A stretch of 64,000 nucleotides of DNA, from positions 4,898,001-4,962,000 of the forward strand of contig OX387203.1 in assembly GCA_947561715.1 (NCBI GenBank), in the 5' to 3' direction. Below the pieces are notes generated by a model. That model was given only the letters and a program-made list of their open reading frames with translations, did not search any database and was not told where the DNA came from. Positions 59,803 to 64,000 of this stretch are shown in pieces. Positions within the stretch are counted from its first letter, which is position 1, and each line of letters opens with the position of its first letter. Origin of the DNA: Ascidia mentula (lineage: Eukaryota > Chordata > Ascidiacea > Phlebobranchia > Ascidiidae). The position numbers and the translations under genes were made by a program.

Positions 59803-62800
59803 ATGGGAGTAAAATCTCACCAGGTAAGGGAACAACGAATATAAAATTAGATTCGTAATAGGTGTTTGTTTTCAGGGCAACTCGTGGTTTGGTTGTTTCG
59901 CACTTTTTATGAGCAGTGCGTTATCTTTCTACAATCTAGCGTTGCATCACACAATGATCGGACCCATCATACCCGTTTTACGGAATGTCTACAACGCGAC
60001 GTACCAGGTGAGCTTGTTTAATCGTAATAATTTTCTTTACGTGTAACGTTGGTACGAAAGATTTTTCAAATCTACAACCAATTTGAGGTTGAAGACTTTT
60101 TTAATTGGAGAGTATGAAAAACAAAAAAGAATTGGTCAATCAGTCAATTTGTATTTTAGAATCGCAACGGAGTGCCAATGCCAGAAAACATCTGGTTGCT
60201 TCTGCTTTCACTTACAATATCGATAATGCTTGTCGGAGCCTTTTTGGGTGGATTCACATTGAAGCTGATGCTGAACTACTTTTCAAGGAAACACTATCTT
60301 CAGTTATCCCATATTCTAAACATACTGGGTTGCCTTACTATTGCTCTGGCCGGTGGCTTGGCTGGATCGTATGAAGCCGTAATTATCGGACGATTTCTGA
60401 TTGGTTTCCCAATAGGAATCTATTACAGTAAGTTCCTCTCTTAAGAATAAACTTCTTCCCGTTTTTCACTGCGACTTTGCCTAGGTTATGTTACGCGTTG
60501 TAGTTTTCTTAATAATTAAAACAAATAACACTGATAAATTTGTCTCAGGTCTCGTTCCATTAATGGTGGTTGAGATGTGCAGCAGAGGCAGTCAGGTAGT
60601 TTGGCAAAGCACTGGCTCCATTGCAATATCCTTTGGGCTGGTGTGTGGTCCTGTGTTATCACATCCGAAGGTAAAGGGGTTATTTTTTTGTAATTTAAGC
60701 TTAATATAAACCAACGGTTTTATACCGGGGGTAAATTGAACTTACCTCGGGAGTAATTTGGAAGTAAAAATTTGCAAACTTTTCACGGTACGTCGTGTAA
60801 TTTTTGAACGTTTTTTTTTTTGGCAAAACCATTCCGTATGTTTTGATACAATTTCGTGCGGGTATGCATTTCAAAACATCTTTGCTTTGATAACTATGTT
60901 GTAAAATTAGTACGTTGAAATATGGGAGTAAATTTAGTCTTCAGAGGGTAATAAGAGAAAAAGGGGTGGGAACTTCGAAACGCCTTATTAGCAATGGTCA
61001 GCATACGAGCTTTGGTTTTCCTATTCAATTTGATTTTAGTTGAATTGTTTTCCATAACCGCTTGGTAGAATAGCTCAAAAATTCATTTCCAAGTATTCTG
61101 TATACGTGATCTATCAAACAAGAGAAGGTGTGTGACAAACACTTATGACTAAATTCGGGATTACATGTCTAATCATGTCCTTGTCATTTGTGGTTTACGT
61201 ACTGAAGGATTATGTATCGAAGGTACTTGGAACCGAATACCTTTGGCCTGTCGCAATTACCATTCCCTGCATTCCTTCAATCATGTACCTAATGGCTAGT
61301 CTTTGGATTCCCGAAACTCCATTATATCTTGTACGAGAAGGGAGAAACGATGAAGCCGTGGAAGCTCTTCAAAAATTGAGGACAGGAAATGAGGTTAGTT
61401 TACTTTAATTTTTGTAAAAATGTCGTAGTCATGTGACTGAATCAAATTTTCCAGGCTGACATTCAACATGAATTAAGTGAAATCGAAGATGAAGTGAACA
61501 CAAACACGACAGTGATTGGTGTGAAGGAAGTATTTTCAACAAAACAATACAGGTTTCATTTTTTGTCGTTAAATCTTGAATGGTTCAATACATTGTCCTA
61601 CCTTTGTTTGACGTAATTAAACCAAACTAAATTCCGTACATATAGACTACATTTTTTTCAACTAAATATATCTTGTTACTGAAAACTTTAAGAAAAAACA
61701 CAACGACCCCGGGCAGAAAAAATCAATTATCAATCAGATAAAAGAAAGTTATTCTCGTACTCTTTATCCAGATTGATTTCTAGTTTGTTGTGCCTGGACA
61801 CTCAACGTTCCTTCTTAAACGTGATTAAAGAGTGAAAAAACTGCATCAATTTAAAAACCAAAGGCTCCTGGCAGGCTGTCAATCTCACACCATATCGATA
61901 TGATTACATGTTAAATTCCACAAAACGATCTGTGGTTAAGAAAAATAACGATCTGTTTGTTAAGAAAAATATAGGGTTAAACGATACGACCTGATTTCGC
62001 TTATAGGAGACAACTTGTTGCGGTGGCAGTGGTTTACGGTGGTCTGGCGTTGACTGGGATCAACCACCTGCTTTTCTACACCGACCAAATCTTGCTTAGT
62101 GCTGGCATAAAACCGGAACATGTAACTTCTGCAACTGTGGGAGTTTTTGGAATTCAATTTATCTTTGTATTTGCTGGGGTATGTAATGTTCGTTTACTGC
62201 GAAAGATTATGCCAAAATTCCCGACAAACCTTTAAAGGCGGATCCAGAAGTGTCGAATGACTAACCCAAGAATGTGATATGTCAATAAAACGCTGCAGGC
62301 AGTGACAGACAAAAGAACTGTCTGAGATTGATTTTCATCACCAGTCTGCCTTGTTTGGAGCATGTAGTTTGTCAACATGAATTTTGGATAGTAATCGCAC
62401 GAACGTCGCATCTGTAAACCCTGTTGTACAAAATTATACTTTTGAAGACTGCAGCATAATTTTTTTTGAATTTCAACGTGTTTTAGCCAAAACTGGTTAA
62501 CCACTGTCTACAGCTCAAATTTTAAAACTGTGGAGCAAATTCTTGTCTCGGCTAAATTAACTCATGCCTTATTTGTTGGGTCTTGTATCCGTCTTTAGCC
62601 AAAACTGGTGGATCATTTCGGAAGTCTGAAAGTGAACAAAGCTTCTACAATCATCTTAATTTTCGCCATGGTTCTCTTTACAATCAGTCAGGCAGCTCAT
62701 GTTCAAGCTCCACACGTTATGCCGTATATTGCTTTGGTTGCTGTCGGCATTTTTCTTGTTGGGTAAGACTCTGTGGTGCTGGTTTTGCGACGAACAATAC

Positions 62801-63330
62801 AACTTGTATCGTCATGCTTTTGAGTATTGAAAATTTCACATTTAGATTTTTTGCTGGCATCCAACTCTCCACACTGGTGTTATTGGGTGAACTGACCACA
62901 GAAGCATCCAGACCATCTGTTCTCGCCCTCGGTTCTACTATACTATGGATCATGGCCTGGACCACTGGATTTGTCCCGCCTTATTTGGAAGTACAAAAAT
63001 AGCAAAATTTAAAAATTTTCATGCTGGCATCGCAGCCAAAGTAACTTGTAAACGTCACACGTGAGCGTGACAGTCTAAAAATTACGTTACCTGTGAGGTT
63101 TTGAAGTCGTTTTTATGATTGCTCTACTGCCTGAGCCACAAGGTAAAATTAGCGAGTAATGCTACTTCAAAGCATGTACCCTCTATTGATGTTTTTAGGT
63201 GGGCCTTGGAGCTTACGCGATGGTGATTTGGATTGGAGCGTCAATTCTCTTCTTGCTCGTTCAAATATTTTACTTGCCAGATACGAAAGGAAAATCAACC
63301 GACCAAATTCAAGAACACTTTAAAAAGTAA
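59803..63330 (+). CDS. GLUT-like (SLC2-type MFS) transporter B
   Basis: Intact ten-exon gene: 59803-59823, 59876-60007, 60160-60427, 60549-60670, 61223-61393, 61455-61552, 62007-62178, 62599-62762, 62846-62990 and 63199-63330. They total 1425 nt, 474 aa, and all phases close. Internal exon lengths equal those of transporter A except exon 7 (172 against 170). Predicted 12-TM plasma-membrane carrier. Landmarks are GNSWFGCFALFMSSA, IIGRFLIGFPIGIYYS, EMCSRGSQVVWQSTGS, SLWIPETPLYLVREGR, LALTGINHLLFYTDQIL, VLLGELTTEASRPSVLA, VPPYLEVGLGAYAM and YLPDTKGKSTDQIQ. The canonical GLUT signatures RXGRR and PxPWF are not conserved, so sugar transport is inferred from overall architecture only. The start at 59803 gives a 7-residue first exon (MGVKSHQ), matched in position by paralogue A. 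Confidence 0.92.
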
Positions 63331-64000
63331 TATTGGACGAAGAGCCACAGTGACCACATGTAACCTGGCCTTTGTATTACCATGAATATATGGTGTAAGA
63401 AAAGTTGCAACAAATTGTAAAGTCGAATTATCCAATATGTACTCTAAACGTGTATTTCAATGATTTCAGTATTGTTTAATGGACAAATTAGTCCTTGTTT
63501 ACCGCATATACATCTTTAGTGGTTATTTAATGCAATTTTCGGCACGCCATCAAGCGTGTAACATAATAAATGTATACACATGTACAGACATAACGTACCA
63601 GAAGCAAAAAACATCGTTGCAGTTTACGATGAATCCGAAAAGATGAAAGAGATAATTATTTTGACGTAGTTTAATCCAGCAATAATGACAATAGTTTTAA
63701 AAACGCGATTTGTTCGCCTTACGAAACAGATAAGGCTTTACTATACAAGAGTGAAAAATCTGATTTATTAAATTTTCACCTGGAAAGTTATTCATGAGCC
63801 CACAGTTGGTCAGATCACTGTCGACAACACCTTATAGTGGCTTGCTGCTTGTTGGTTTATACTTGATGGTGCAGAAGCTGTACTGCAGTGTCAAATTTGT
63901 ACATGTTTTCGATAAACTGTAAGGTGCTGTGAGGTTAAAGTATTTATCTGTTAACAAGCGCCCAACGATTTATTTTACTCCCCTTGTAATATTGATAAAT
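63331..64000. other. 3' flank of transporter B
   Basis: No gene seen. AT-rich, with an 'aataaatg' polyadenylation-like signal near 63566. Confidence 0.5.

Noticed and set aside
1-64000. CRISPR arrays, operons, riboswitches, bacterial origins
   Set aside because: None seen. The sequence is eukaryotic with spliced genes, and tandem short repeats are limited to microsatellites and two-unit duplications.

Overview
The window reads as animal nuclear DNA. It is AT-rich, its genes are split by short GT-AG introns, and every recognisable product is metazoan: sugar-transporter-like MFS proteins, alpha-1,3- and alpha-1,6-type fucosyltransferases, mitochondrial glycine amidinotransferase, a Mind-bomb-type repeat protein and 7TM receptors. 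Small introns, lineage-specific gene families and many small hAT, SINE and Penelope-like remnants suggest a compact invertebrate chordate genome such as an ascidian (Ciona-like). The species is an inference; no database was consulted.

Layout. 1-1354: last three exons of a GLUT-like transporter (+). 4559-8560: six-exon alpha-1,3-fucosyltransferase (+). 8561-15019: repeat-rich, with a segmental copy of the left edge of the window (a lone GLUT-like exon at 10868-11031). 15020-20632: 22-exon protein built from about five Mind-bomb-like SH3 repeats (+). 20633-25049: gene desert. 25050-33783: three intronless, clearly paralogous 7TM genes (+). 35733-39629: nine-exon GATM on the minus strand. An inverted, gutted copy of GATM (first and last exons only) lies at 30604-31778, so the third 7TM gene sits between the two arms of a large inverted duplication. 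39644-43841: the 5' flank of GATM is present twice in tandem, with a Penelope-like 3' end (GIY-YIG domain plus a hammerhead-like motif) between the copies. 47006-49730: eight-exon FUT8-like alpha-1,6-fucosyltransferase (+). 53151-56377 and 59803-63330: two complete tandem GLUT-like genes with identical exon structure; the first has a 2-nt frameshift in exon 7.

The genes do not form one pathway. The two fucosyltransferases both act in Golgi glycan fucosylation. GATM makes guanidinoacetate for creatine or other phosphagens in mitochondria. The GLUT-like genes and the 7TM genes look like local tandem expansions. The dominant theme is recent duplication: GLUT tandem copies, the 7TM trio, the GATM inverted and direct duplications, and the copy of the GLUT tail at 10.9 kb.

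Exon limits were placed by reading frames, splice dinucleotides and paralogue comparison. For the main genes all intron phases close, which is why confidence is high there. Multi-exon genes are listed as single spans with exon coordinates in the evidence.
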